DNA from: CAZUAQ01 sp964618455
GTDB taxonomy: Bacteria > Planctomycetota > Phycisphaerae > UBA1845 > PWPN01
DNA length: 27,381 nucleotides
Direction of reading: 5' to 3'
Assembly: GCA_964618455.1 (NCBI GenBank)
Contig: CAZUAQ010000064.1
Coordinates: 1-27,381 of the forward strand
In this document: one piece after another, positions 19,901 through 27,381 of the stretch
Position numbering within the stretch: the first letter of the stretch is position 1
Layout: each line of letters starts with the position of its first letter
The notes under the pieces: generated by a model
Told to the model about the DNA's origin: nothing
The model's database searches: none
The model's input: the letters and a program-made list of their open reading frames with translations, nothing else
Translations under genes and position numbers: made by a program

Positions 19901-19938
19901 CAGGCCGGACGTCTCCTTCGAGGTGTCCGGCCTGTTTT
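19901..19938 (+). terminator. Rho-independent terminator after secreted protein 1
   Basis: CAGGCCGGAC (19901-19910) pairs perfectly with GTCCGGCCTG (19925-19934). The loop can fold further through CCT and AGG, and TTTT follows at once (19935-19938). It lies 28 bases after the stop codon at 19872. Confidence 0.8.
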
Positions 19939-20021
19939 CCATCCCCAACACTGGGCCGAAGGCTTTTAAACCCAAGAGTGGCCCCAAACGCCGCCCCTCG
20001 GTCGCCTCGCTCCGATTTCTG

Positions 20022-20049
20022 TTGCGGTAGATCCGAATACGGGTAGAAT
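20022..20049 (+). promoter_or_regulatory. Possible promoter for secreted protein 2
   Basis: TTGCGG (20022-20027) and TAGAAT (20044-20049) are 16 bases apart. The -10 box matches at five of six positions and the -35 box only at the first three. A leader of about 200 bases would precede the ATG at 20255. The terminator just upstream implies that a separate promoter must exist in this gap. Confidence 0.4.
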
Positions 20050-20254
20050 AAGGAATGCGTGAGACGCGTTCGCGGAGCATCTTCAATTCAGTCTTTCTGT
20101 GTGGGATCGCCAGCTTTCCGATCGGTGAGAGCGTCTGCGTCGATCTCTGACGGGTCTTGCGCATGATACCAGTTCATTTCCCGTGTGCCCCCAGTCCACC
20201 GCGAAGGGGCTGCGGAGGAGTGAGCATCACACATCTCGCGATGGAGGAAAGAGA

Positions 20255-23107
20255 ATGACCGCGCACCAACGAACCCTTCCGTTTCTGGCCGTAATCGCCT
20301 GCGCGTTGTCGGCTTCCGGGGCCTATGGGCAACAACTGCTTCTGAACACGGGATTTGAATCGGTCACCGGGAACATTCCGGACGACTGGTCCGTGACCAG
20401 CGCCTTCTCCGAGCCGGATGGCCAGTTCGGCGCCCCCGCCAACAGCGGCGCGCGCATGCTGCAGTCCGCCACGAACTTCGGCTACACGGAAGGCACTGCC
20501 GTGCAGAGCATCCCCGTCGCCCCCGGCGTCTACGACCTGGAACTGTCGTTCTTTGCCTGGATCCGCGACGACGGCGGCGCGCCGAGTTCCGCGACGGGCG
20601 AGATCATCGTCGATGGCGAAGTGGTGGCGGCCGCCTCCAAGACGGAATTGGGCGAGGGGACGTTCAATGCCAGCGGTCTTACCCCGATCGTCACGACCTG
20701 GAAGGGACAGGTCAACACCGACATTGCCGTGCGAATGACGCTCATTGCCGATGGCCCCGGCGGGACCGGTTGGGGTATCGTCACCATCGACGACGTGGAG
20801 CTCTGGTCCCGCAACTGTGTCACGCAGCATGAAATCACCGACGTGTCGCCGAACGTCTTCGATCTGCCCGTCGCGAATGAATCGATCACGCTGACCGGTA
20901 CGGATCTCGATGCCGTCACCGACGTCCGCATGATCCGCAGCCCCTTCGATCGCCAGTTCGGCGAGATTGAAGAAATCGCTTCGACGACCCTGACGCCGAA
21001 TGGGGACGGCACGTCCCTGGCGGTGGATTTGAGTTCGGCCGGCGCGGATCCCGGTTTCTACGATCTCATCGTCGAGCAGAGCGGCTGCAATGCCCGCACG
21101 ATTCCGTCGGCGATCCAGGTGCGCGACCCGGCCGCCCAGCCCAATCTCCTCGTGAATGCGAGTTTCGAGGTGGATGACGATGCCGGGAATGCCGTCGCGT
21201 GGTTCGGTGAGTACACCAAGGACCAAGCCCCGACCCCCTCTCCCACGGCGGTCAGCGGTTATTCCGCCTGGGCCAACAGCGTCGGCGAAGGTGGACAGAC
21301 CGAGGAGAAAGTGTTCTGGCAGGAGGTTCCCGTCACGCCCGGAGATACCGTTCAGGCCGACGGCACGTTGAACTGCACGGCAGTGGGTGCCGGCCCGTCC
21401 ACGTGCGACATCACCGTGAACCTCTGGTCGATGACCAGCCCTTCGCCGACACTGATCGACACATTCAGCATGGATGAGACCACGCTGCCCAATCGGCTTG
21501 ATGACTGGGTGGACTTCTCCATCTCCGGCTCGGCCACGGCGTCGAGTGTCGCCGTCGAAACGATCACCACGCTCTTTGCCGCCGACTTCGGCTCGCCGGT
21601 CTCCGCCTCGGCGGACAATTACGCGCTCACGGCAAGCCCGGCTTGTGACACGCAACATCGTGTCTGGTTCGCCAATCCGCGATCGGGAATCCATACGCTG
21701 GACCCGACGCTCACGATTCGCGGTGGAACGCAGCTCGACCAGGTCACCACCGCCAGTCTCGTTTTCGTGGATGACTCCGCCGATGGCGATGAGCCGGAGA
21801 TCCTTCTGCCGGGCGTGATCAATACACAGGGCCCGACGGAGATGACCGTCACCTTTCCGGTGGCGACGAACATGGCCAAGGAAGGGTTGTACAATCTCGT
21901 TCTCGAGCAGCCCGGCTGCAAGAATACGAATCTTGAGTTTGGACGGGTCTTCCGTTCACTGGGAGGAGCAACGCCGTTCTTCCAGGTCAACGTCCCACCG
22001 AGCTTTGTGGATCAGTTCGAAGTGATCTGCGCGAATCCGACCTCGCTTGCCGATGTCAGCCCGGAGATCACTCTCTCGGACGACACGAGTGTGGATCTGA
22101 CCATCTCGGGTCTCGAGGTCGATGAACTCGGGACGGTCACGCTGGTTCACGAGGAAGGCACGACGATACCGGGCACCGGGTTGTTCGTTGTCGGCAACGA
22201 TCTCGTCGCGACCTTCGATCTCAGCGGCGCGCCATGTGGATTCTACGATCTCGAGGCGAGCCGACTCGACGGCTGCAACGCCCCCGCCCCGCTCGCGCAG
22301 GCGTTCCGCCTCGTCAAGCCCGGATGCAACGTGCTGCTCAACGGCGACTTCGAGGAAGAGGGTCCCCAGGGTGACAACGCCGCGCCGGTGGCAAGATGGT
22401 CGACAGCGGCGGGACATACCTCCTCGCTGAAGTACAACGGCACGTTCTTCGTGTCGAGCGGCGGCTTCAACGGGACCAATAATCGCGGCAGCACCGATGA
22501 GAGTACGGCCGGAAGCCTCAATTCGACGGCACGGGTGATCCAGACTCAGCCGGCCATTCCCGGCGTCGATGCCACGCTCACGGGTGCCATCTACGTGGGT
22601 GATCTGAACACGGTTTCGCACGAACACCGCGTCCTGCTTCGCGACGGTGACGAGGAAGGGGCCATTATTGATTCCTTCACGCTGCAGCAGGAATCGCCGG
22701 GGGCGACGGACTGGATCCCGTTCAGCTTATCCGGACGGATCTCACAGTCCTCGGCCACCGTGGAATGGGGTCATGTCCCCAACCCCGGTGGAGGCAGCGG
22801 CGGCATCGCCACGCATGTGGATGAGATGTCGCTGATCTACACGGCGCTCCCCTGCAATGATCCCTTCGCGGACATCGACGGCGATCTGGACGTGGACGGT
22901 ACGGATTTCGCCCTGCTCCAGCTCTGCATTACCGGCGGCCTTCCCGGCCATCCGGCGATTCCGGACCTGGCCTATTGTGCGTGCCTGGACCGCGATCTGG
23001 ACCAGGACGTGGATCAATCTGACTTTATTTCGTTCAGCAACTGCGTAACGGGTCCGGAAGTATCGCACTTTGATCAGCCGAATCCGCTCTGCAGCGACCA
23101 GCCCTGA
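20255..23107 (+). CDS. Secreted multidomain protein with dockerin-like C-terminus (2 of 3)
   Basis: 950 residues. Signal peptide 1-25 (AYG before the cut). Lectin-like beta modules begin near residues 28 (LLLNTGFE), 295 (NLLVNASFE) and 690 (NVLLNGDFEEEG). They alternate with IPT/TIG-like domains near 192 (HEITDVSP), 464 and 591 (LADVSPEITLS). The C-terminal module (867-950) has DIDGDLDVDGTDF, a second acidic loop with DRDLDQDVDQSDF, and six cysteines in the same order as its two neighbours. The calcium loops are the features shared with type I dockerins; the cysteines are not typical of those. The ATG at 20255 has GGAGG seven bases upstream and begins the signal peptide. The function is unknown; binding or anchoring on the cell surface is the natural guess. 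Confidence 0.75.
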   Translation: MTAHQRTLPFLAVIACALSASGAYGQQLLLNTGFESVTGNIPDDWSVTSAFSEPDGQFGAPANSGARMLQSATNFGYTEGTAVQSIPVAPGVYDLELSFFAWIRDDGGAPSSATGEIIVDGEVVAAASKTELGEGTFNASGLTPIVTTWKGQVNTDIAVRMTLIADGPGGTGWGIVTIDDVELWSRNCVTQHEITDVSPNVFDLPVANESITLTGTDLDAVTDVRMIRSPFDRQFGEIEEIASTTLTPNGDGTSLAVDLSSAGADPGFYDLIVEQSGCNARTIPSAIQVRDPAAQPNLLVNASFEVDDDAGNAVAWFGEYTKDQAPTPSPTAVSGYSAWANSVGEGGQTEEKVFWQEVPVTPGDTVQADGTLNCTAVGAGPSTCDITVNLWSMTSPSPTLIDTFSMDETTLPNRLDDWVDFSISGSATASSVAVETITTLFAADFGSPVSASADNYALTASPACDTQHRVWFANPRSGIHTLDPTLTIRGGTQLDQVTTASLVFVDDSADGDEPEILLPGVINTQGPTEMTVTFPVATNMAKEGLYNLVLEQPGCKNTNLEFGRVFRSLGGATPFFQVNVPPSFVDQFEVICANPTSLADVSPEITLSDDTSVDLTISGLEVDELGTVTLVHEEGTTIPGTGLFVVGNDLVATFDLSGAPCGFYDLEASRLDGCNAPAPLAQAFRLVKPGCNVLLNGDFEEEGPQGDNAAPVARWSTAAGHTSSLKYNGTFFVSSGGFNGTNNRGSTDESTAGSLNSTARVIQTQPAIPGVDATLTGAIYVGDLNTVSHEHRVLLRDGDEEGAIIDSFTLQQESPGATDWIPFSLSGRISQSSATVEWGHVPNPGGGSGGIATHVDEMSLIYTALPCNDPFADIDGDLDVDGTDFALLQLCITGGLPGHPAIPDLAYCACLDRDLDQDVDQSDFISFSNCVTGPEVSHFDQPNPLCSDQP

Positions 23108-23120
23108 CCGCTGATTCTTA

Positions 23121-23156
23121 ACTGATACCTGTTCGGCATGACAGACTCGTATCAGT
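23121..23156 (+). terminator. Hairpin after secreted protein 2, possible terminator
   Basis: ACTGATAC (23121-23128) pairs perfectly with GTATCAGT (23149-23156), and an inner CTGT/ACAG pair (23129-23132 with 23141-23144) extends it with a bulge. It lies 13 bases after the stop at 23107. No T-run follows, so termination by the intrinsic route is doubtful; it may only protect the transcript end. Confidence 0.35.
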
Positions 23157-23196
23157 CGGCTCGCCGCATGCAGACGGAAAGCATTTGAATAATCCT

Positions 23197-23225
23197 TTGA
23201 CCTGCTGGTCAGATATGCTTATCAT
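23197..23225 (+). promoter_or_regulatory. Sigma70-type promoter of secreted protein 3
   Basis: TTGACC (23197-23202) and TATCAT (23220-23225) are exactly 17 bases apart, and each matches the consensus at five of six positions. The start would be near 23232, leaving a leader of about 335 bases before the ATG at 23567. Confidence 0.6.
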
Positions 23226-23566
23226 GGATTAGCGGAATAGACTCGATCTGCACATATTTGATTTCCCGTGATTCTGCGTGAAGGGCAGGAATCACCGGTA
23301 AATGCTGAGTGGATTGAGGTTTATTCTCCATTCGCTGCCCGCTGTTGAGGTTGACGCGGGAGCGTATCACATGGATGAGCGGACGTCGGAGCAAGGAAAG
23401 AATCAGCATTCGAGGGCGGAATCCATTCCGCCGTCACACCGTGCAGACAAACTCTTTTCTCCGGCACTTAATGTTAATTTCAAGACGGAATGGATGGTGC
23501 CCGGTTCCGGGGACGGTGCATTCCAGCAGAGGATCAACTCACAGTATTTGGAGGAGGTTTAAGATC

Positions 23567-26092
23567 ATGAGGAAATGGACATGGATTCTGGCCATCACGG
23601 CCACACTGGGCTTCAGCACGGTCAGCATGGCCGACCTGCTGCTCAACGAGGGCTTCGCGGATCCGGCTGCGACACCTTGTACGCAAGGCATCGCAACTCC
23701 GGCCAGCGATTGGACTTTTGTCGCTAACGGGAGTTTTGGTTGGAACCGCAACAACTCGTTGGCGAGCCAGGTCGAGCAGATCTGCGATGCCATTGATGGC
23801 ACGCCCCTTCCCGACCAGGATGGCATATACGCCACGATGGAGAACGGCGACCGTCAGGGTGGAACCGTTTCGCAGGAAGCCACGGTGGTGAACGGCAATT
23901 TCTACCGTGTCGGCTTCAAGTGGGCGAACCTGTGGAGCAATCCGTTTGCATCGATGCGCTTCCGCGTCGAAGCCGTCGATGGCACGATCGCGTCGCCCGG
24001 CGCCGTGCTCGCCGCCAAGGAAGAAATCCTCGTCAATGACGGCCATGATTTCATCGAGGACTCCTTCTCCTTCCAGGCGACGAGTAACACGGTCACGATC
24101 AACTGGATCGTCGAGCCCGTGACCACCGCGCCGGGATGCTGCGACTTCCTGCTCTCGCACATGGATTACATCGAGCTGACCGAGACGGCCTGTATCGATC
24201 AGCCGACCCTGGACAATCCCCCGATCAGCGAAGAGTTCCTGGTCCGTGAAGCCACGACGGCCGTGACGATCACGGGGTCCAACTTCACCGAGGGTGTGGG
24301 CGAAACGATCAGCGTCACGCTGTTTCAGCCCGGTACGGCGACGACGATCACGGCGGACAGCGCCACTGTCGACAACGACGACCAGATTTCGGCCTCGTTC
24401 ACGCCCGCCGCGACCGATCCCCCCGGGAAGTACAATCTCGTGGTCGAGCGCGTCGGTGGCACGTGCGACCCGGTCTCCGCGACGAATGCCGTGGATGTGA
24501 TCCTGCCGGCGCTGAGCAACGGCAGCTTCGAAAACCCGGACAACGGCGCGGTGGACTGCTTCCCCGAGCAGGGCGTGCCCACGGACTGGCTGGCGACCGA
24601 AGACCGCTGGGGCTTCGAGAATCGCTTGGGCCGCAACGGCGTCGTGCAGATCTCGGAGATTGTTCAGACGCTCACAAGCCGGCCGACCTGCCCCTCTCCG
24701 GATGGCATTTACTACGGCACGATGGCGACCGGCAGTGATGACAGTGCCAATGCCTTCGCCTGGCAGACGCTTTCCGTGACCAACGGCAGCACGTACACGC
24801 TGAGTGGGCAGTTCGCGCACTCCGGTGCGGGGCTGAACGCTGTGATTCAGTTGATCGACGGCGATTCGACCGGGACCGTCCTGGCGGAGACCCTGGTTCG
24901 CGACTTCGCGGAAGCGGGCTCGAGCGACTGGTCGTTCAACTTCGTGGAAGCCACGGCGACCTCGGACGTCATGACCATCGCGCTGAAGGCCAACAAGAAC
25001 GAAGCCACCGGCCAGAAGGCCTTTCACGCGGATGCCCTGGTGTTTGGCGAATGCATCGCCCCGATTACGGCGACTTCGATTTCGTCGGCCACGGTACCGG
25101 ACAATTCCGGTGTGGCCACGGGTCTGGTCATCCAGGGGACCGGTTTCGCCGGTACGCCGACGGTACTGCTGAGTAAGCCGGGCACGACGATCGAAGCCAC
25201 TGTAACCGTCGATTCCCCGACGCAGCTCACGATCGATGCCGATCTGACGGGTGTCAGTTCCGGCCGTTATGACGTTGTCGTGATCCAGGATAACTGCGTG
25301 GCTTCGCTGACCGGTGCGTCCGGCCTGCTGGTCATCGCGACCGACCTGATCAACGGCAGCTTCGAGTTGCCCGATCCGCAGCAGACGCCGTGCACCGGCC
25401 GTATCGGCGGCCCGATCGATGGCTGGAACGTCACGACGGTCAGTGGTGACGGCGGCCTGGTTCGCGATTCGCAGGCACCGTCGCCGGACATCTGTCCGAA
25501 CCCGACCGATGGCGGCCACTACGGCAGCCTAGTCGGCACGACCACGCTGGTTCGCGCGTGGCAGACGGTGGCGACCACACCGGGCGTGACCTATCGCCTC
25601 GCGGGTGAGTTCTCTGGTGGCCCGGGTGGCGTGATCGCCAACTTGAACATCCGCCAGGGCGACGAGGAAGCGGCCGTTGAATCGACGAAGGACGTCTTCG
25701 GTGGTGCCGGCTCCAGTGGCGTCGGCTTGCCGTGGATTGCCGATGAAATCACGGCCACGGCGACCGGTGATTTCATGACCGTGGAGGTCGAGATGGACGC
25801 CTCGGCGGCAGGCGGTCTGAACATGGATGCCATGGTCTTTGAACCCTCGTTCAGCTGCAACGATCCGCGTGCGGATGCTGACGGCGACGGCGATGTGGAC
25901 GGGTTGGACTTCGCAACGTTCCAGCTCTGCCTGTCGCTCGATCCGTTCAATCCTGATGCGGTGTTCAACGGCGCGTCCTGCGGATGCCAGGATCTGGCGA
26001 CCAACGGTGTCATGGACTCGGCGGACTTCAATGTCTTTGCCGGCTGTGCCTCGGGACCGTTCGTGCCGGCGTTGGCAACCTGCGACGACTGA
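23567..26092 (+). CDS. Secreted multidomain protein with dockerin-like C-terminus (3 of 3)
   Basis: 841 residues. Signal peptide 1-22 (SMA before the cut). Three lectin-like modules start near residues 23 (LLLNEGF), 315 (LSNGSFENPD) and 594 (LINGSFELPD). They are separated by two IPT/TIG-like domains near 209 and 496. Modules two and three share the order NGSFE, then C-P-x-P-D/T-DG-x-YYG or HYG, then AWQT, then TYRL or TYTL, which points to internal duplication. The C-terminal module (764-841) has DADGDGDVDGLDF and the six-cysteine pattern of its neighbours; its second calcium loop (NGVMDSADF) is degenerate. The ATG at 23567 has GAGGAGG nine bases upstream; the longer open frame from 23345 has no signal peptide at its start. 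No enzyme motif was recognised. Confidence 0.75.
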   Translation: MRKWTWILAITATLGFSTVSMADLLLNEGFADPAATPCTQGIATPASDWTFVANGSFGWNRNNSLASQVEQICDAIDGTPLPDQDGIYATMENGDRQGGTVSQEATVVNGNFYRVGFKWANLWSNPFASMRFRVEAVDGTIASPGAVLAAKEEILVNDGHDFIEDSFSFQATSNTVTINWIVEPVTTAPGCCDFLLSHMDYIELTETACIDQPTLDNPPISEEFLVREATTAVTITGSNFTEGVGETISVTLFQPGTATTITADSATVDNDDQISASFTPAATDPPGKYNLVVERVGGTCDPVSATNAVDVILPALSNGSFENPDNGAVDCFPEQGVPTDWLATEDRWGFENRLGRNGVVQISEIVQTLTSRPTCPSPDGIYYGTMATGSDDSANAFAWQTLSVTNGSTYTLSGQFAHSGAGLNAVIQLIDGDSTGTVLAETLVRDFAEAGSSDWSFNFVEATATSDVMTIALKANKNEATGQKAFHADALVFGECIAPITATSISSATVPDNSGVATGLVIQGTGFAGTPTVLLSKPGTTIEATVTVDSPTQLTIDADLTGVSSGRYDVVVIQDNCVASLTGASGLLVIATDLINGSFELPDPQQTPCTGRIGGPIDGWNVTTVSGDGGLVRDSQAPSPDICPNPTDGGHYGSLVGTTTLVRAWQTVATTPGVTYRLAGEFSGGPGGVIANLNIRQGDEEAAVESTKDVFGGAGSSGVGLPWIADEITATATGDFMTVEVEMDASAAGGLNMDAMVFEPSFSCNDPRADADGDGDVDGLDFATFQLCLSLDPFNPDAVFNGASCGCQDLATNGVMDSADFNVFAGCASGPFVPALATCDD

Positions 26093-26162
26093 CAGCCCTC
26101 AGTTGATGGGCTGATTCGGCTGCGGAGTTTAGCGGACTCTGCTGCCACACTTGTCACAACCT

Positions 26163-26199
26163 GCGGCGGAGGTCATATTGACCTTCGCCGCCTTTTTTT
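26163..26199 (+). terminator. Rho-independent terminator after secreted protein 3
   Basis: GCGGCGGAGGTCA (26163-26175) pairs with TGACCTTCGCCGC (26179-26191) with one mismatch and a three-base loop; a run of seven T follows (26193-26199). It lies 70 bases after the stop at 26092 and separates the secreted-protein genes from the SDR gene. Confidence 0.9.
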
Positions 26200-26245
26200 G
26201 TGCCATCACCCGGATACCCTCTAAGATGGACACGAGGAGGAATCC

Positions 26246-26947
26246 ATGAATCTGCAAGGCAAGATCTGTCTGATTACCGGCGCCGGGCGTGGGATCGGTC
26301 GGCAACTCGCGATCCGGCTCACGCGATCGGGGGCGACGGTGCTCGCCGTAGCACGAACCGCGGCCGATCTGGACGAGACGGTCAGCCTGTGTGGCGGTCA
26401 TGAAGGCCGGTGCGTTCGACGCGTCGCGAACGTGACCTCTGCTGAGGAGGTACAGGCGGCGATTGATGCCGCCATCGAGTTGGATAATCGCCTGGATGTC
26501 GTCGTCAACAACGCCGGTGTCGCGCCGCTCAAGCCGATCGTCGACCTGGAGGAAGACGAGTATCGCCAGGCGATGGCCGTCAATTGCGACGGCGTGTATC
26601 GCGTGTGCCGCGCGGCATGGCCGCATCTCGAAGCCTCGCAGGGCGTCATCGTGAATATCTCGAGCCGGGCGGCTGCGGATCCGTTCCCGGGTTTCGCCGT
26701 GTACGGGGCCACCAAGGCGTGGGTGAACACGTTCTCGCAAGCCTTAGCCAGTGAGGGCAAGGAGTCGGGGGTCCGCGTGTTCAGCGTGGCTCCCGGGGCG
26801 GTGGAGACGCCGCTGTTGCGATCATTGTTTCCCGACCTGCCGGCTGAGCAGACGCTCGATCCGGACGAGGTGGCGGCGATGGTCGAAACGTTGCTCGATC
26901 CCGCCTGCCGGTACGCCTCGGGGCAGACCGTTTATATCCAGAAGTGA
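26246..26947 (+). CDS. Short-chain dehydrogenase/reductase (SDR family)
   Basis: 233 residues, typical for a classical SDR, a cytoplasmic NAD(P)-dependent oxidoreductase. The cofactor loop TGAGRGIG is at residues 10-17, followed by the NNAG motif in VVVNNAGV, the catalytic serine in VNISS and the YGATK pair (Tyr-x3-Lys). The C-terminal region has the SVAPGAVETP turn common to the family. Several similar proteins are annotated as FabG-like or 3-oxoacyl reductases, but the substrate cannot be told from the sequence. The arginine in the cofactor loop (GRG) hints at NADPH preference, which is inference. The ATG has GAGGAGG five bases upstream. It is 58 bases upstream of the YjbQ-like gene and may share its transcript. 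Confidence 0.92.
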   Translation: MNLQGKICLITGAGRGIGRQLAIRLTRSGATVLAVARTAADLDETVSLCGGHEGRCVRRVANVTSAEEVQAAIDAAIELDNRLDVVVNNAGVAPLKPIVDLEEDEYRQAMAVNCDGVYRVCRAAWPHLEASQGVIVNISSRAAADPFPGFAVYGATKAWVNTFSQALASEGKESGVRVFSVAPGAVETPLLRSLFPDLPAEQTLDPDEVAAMVETLLDPACRYASGQTVYIQK

Positions 26948-27005
26948 TCTCACGGACGCGGCCGCCGCTCAGATGCATCAAGCCTGACCCTCAAGGAGCG
27001 ACCTC

Positions 27006-27381
27006 ATGAAATCGTATCGCAAGGAACTCTGGTTCAATACGCCGAACCGCCGCGACTACATCAACATCACGCCGCAGGTCGAGGAGGCACTCGCCGAGAG
27101 CGGCGTCCACGAGGGGCTCTGCCTGGTCAACGCGATGCACATTACCGCCAGCGTGTACATCAACGATGCCGAGCCGGGGTTGATCCAGGATTACGACGAC
27201 TGGCTGGAGAAACTCGCCCCGCACGCGCCGATCTCGCACTACCGCCACAACAACACCGGCGAGGACAACGGCGACGCGCACCTGAAGCGTCAGGTCATGG
27301 GCCGCGAGGTGGTGGTGGCGGTGACCGAGGGCAAGCTCGACTTCGGCCCGTGGGAGCAGATCCACTACGCGGAATTCGACG
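27006..27381 (+). CDS. yjbQ: YjbQ/UPF0047 family protein, cut by the right edge
   Basis: The first 125 codons of an open frame that runs off the window; the family is about 140 residues long, so most of the protein is present. The family core is evident: NAMHITASVYIND, then YRHNNTGEDN with GDAHLKRQVMG, and VTEGKLDFGPWEQI. Members are annotated as 'secondary thiamine-phosphate synthase enzyme', after E. coli YjbQ, which shows weak thiamine phosphate synthase activity; the main physiological role is not settled. The ATG at 27006 has AAGGAG seven bases upstream. No thiamine gene is nearby. The stop codon lies outside the window. Confidence 0.92.
   Translation, partial: MKSYRKELWFNTPNRRDYINITPQVEEALAESGVHEGLCLVNAMHITASVYINDAEPGLIQDYDDWLEKLAPHAPISHYRHNNTGEDNGDAHLKRQVMGREVVVAVTEGKLDFGPWEQIHYAEFD

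Larger units (their letters stand above)
19873..20254. other. Intergenic region between secreted proteins 1 and 2, 382 bases
   Basis: It holds the terminator at 19901-19938 and a possible promoter at 20022-20049. The rest shows no gene. A short minus-strand frame across it (20164-19883) has no ribosome binding site of note. Confidence 0.5.
23108..23566. other. Intergenic region and long leader before secreted protein 3, 459 bases
   Basis: It contains a hairpin (23121-23156), a strong promoter (23197-23225) and then about 335 bases of leader. An 86-codon frame (23302-23562) ends four bases before the next start, but its ribosome binding site is poor and its composition is less GC-rich at third positions than the genes around it, so it is not called. 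TTAGCGGA (23229-23236) lies at the expected transcription start. Confidence 0.45.

Noticed and set aside
20174..21694. Minus-strand open frame (506 codons) opposite secreted protein 2
   Set aside because: Same reasons: Arg/Gly-rich composition, no ribosome binding site, and it overlaps a well-supported gene on the other strand.
23534..25519. Long minus-strand open frame (661 codons) opposite secreted protein 3
   Set aside because: It is antisense to a gene with signal peptide, ribosome binding site and domain homology to two neighbours. The translation is Arg/Gly/Asp-rich with no recognisable fold, as expected for the shadow of a GC-rich gene.
17488..26092. Cellulosome component genes
   Set aside because: The dockerin-like tails invite this, but there is no cohesin, scaffoldin or recognisable cellulase in the window, and the six-cysteine tail differs from type I dockerins.

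Overview
The window (27,381 bp, GC-rich, densely coded) looks like Planctomycetota DNA, probably a Phycisphaerae-like or related uncultured lineage. This is an inference from gene style: C-terminal dockerin-like modules of the 'DxDGDxDVDxxDF...QLC' type, a zinc-ribbon membrane protein with the 'CGYNL...CPEC' signature, a duplicated domain that resembles DUF6599, and Tat-exported aldo/keto reductases. No rRNA, tRNA, CRISPR array or insertion sequence was seen.

Left part, minus strand (1-12127). Read in the direction of transcription it holds: a zinc-ribbon membrane protein (12127-11105); then a probable operon of a membrane-anchored duplicated-domain protein (10838-8583), a Tat-exported DUF362 protein (8534-7416), a NapH-NapG-like fused membrane polyferredoxin (7287-5200) and a Tat-exported aldo/keto reductase (5151-3919); then a second Tat-exported aldo/keto reductase paralogue (3663-2377), a glycogen/starch-synthase-like glycosyltransferase (2190-418), and the first ten codons of another gene at the left edge. 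A good sigma70-type promoter (TTGACT-N16-GATAAT, 10968-10941) with a perfect 14-bp palindrome upstream sits before the operon. I read the operon as an envelope redox module: the polyferredoxin would carry electrons across or along the membrane to exported Fe-S/AKR-type enzymes. The substrate is unknown.

Middle part, plus strand (12313-17175). MlaE-, MlaF- and MlaD-like genes form a lipid-transport ABC system. They are followed by a 679-residue protein with a possible glycoside-hydrolase-like barrel and a C-terminal PKD-like domain.

Right part, plus strand (17488-26092). Three consecutive large secreted proteins (794, 950 and 841 residues) share one plan: a signal peptide, alternating lectin-like beta-sandwich modules and IPT/TIG-like modules, and a C-terminal dockerin-like EF-hand pair with six conserved cysteines. 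Two of them end in clear rho-independent terminators. The third has a near-consensus promoter (23197-23225) and a leader of about 335 nt. After the last terminator come an SDR oxidoreductase (26246-26947) and a YjbQ/UPF0047-family gene that runs off the right edge (27006 onward).

The two most interesting candidates are the exported AKR/polyferredoxin/DUF362 module and the trio of six-cysteine dockerin-tailed secreted proteins. All family assignments come from reading motifs; no database search was run.
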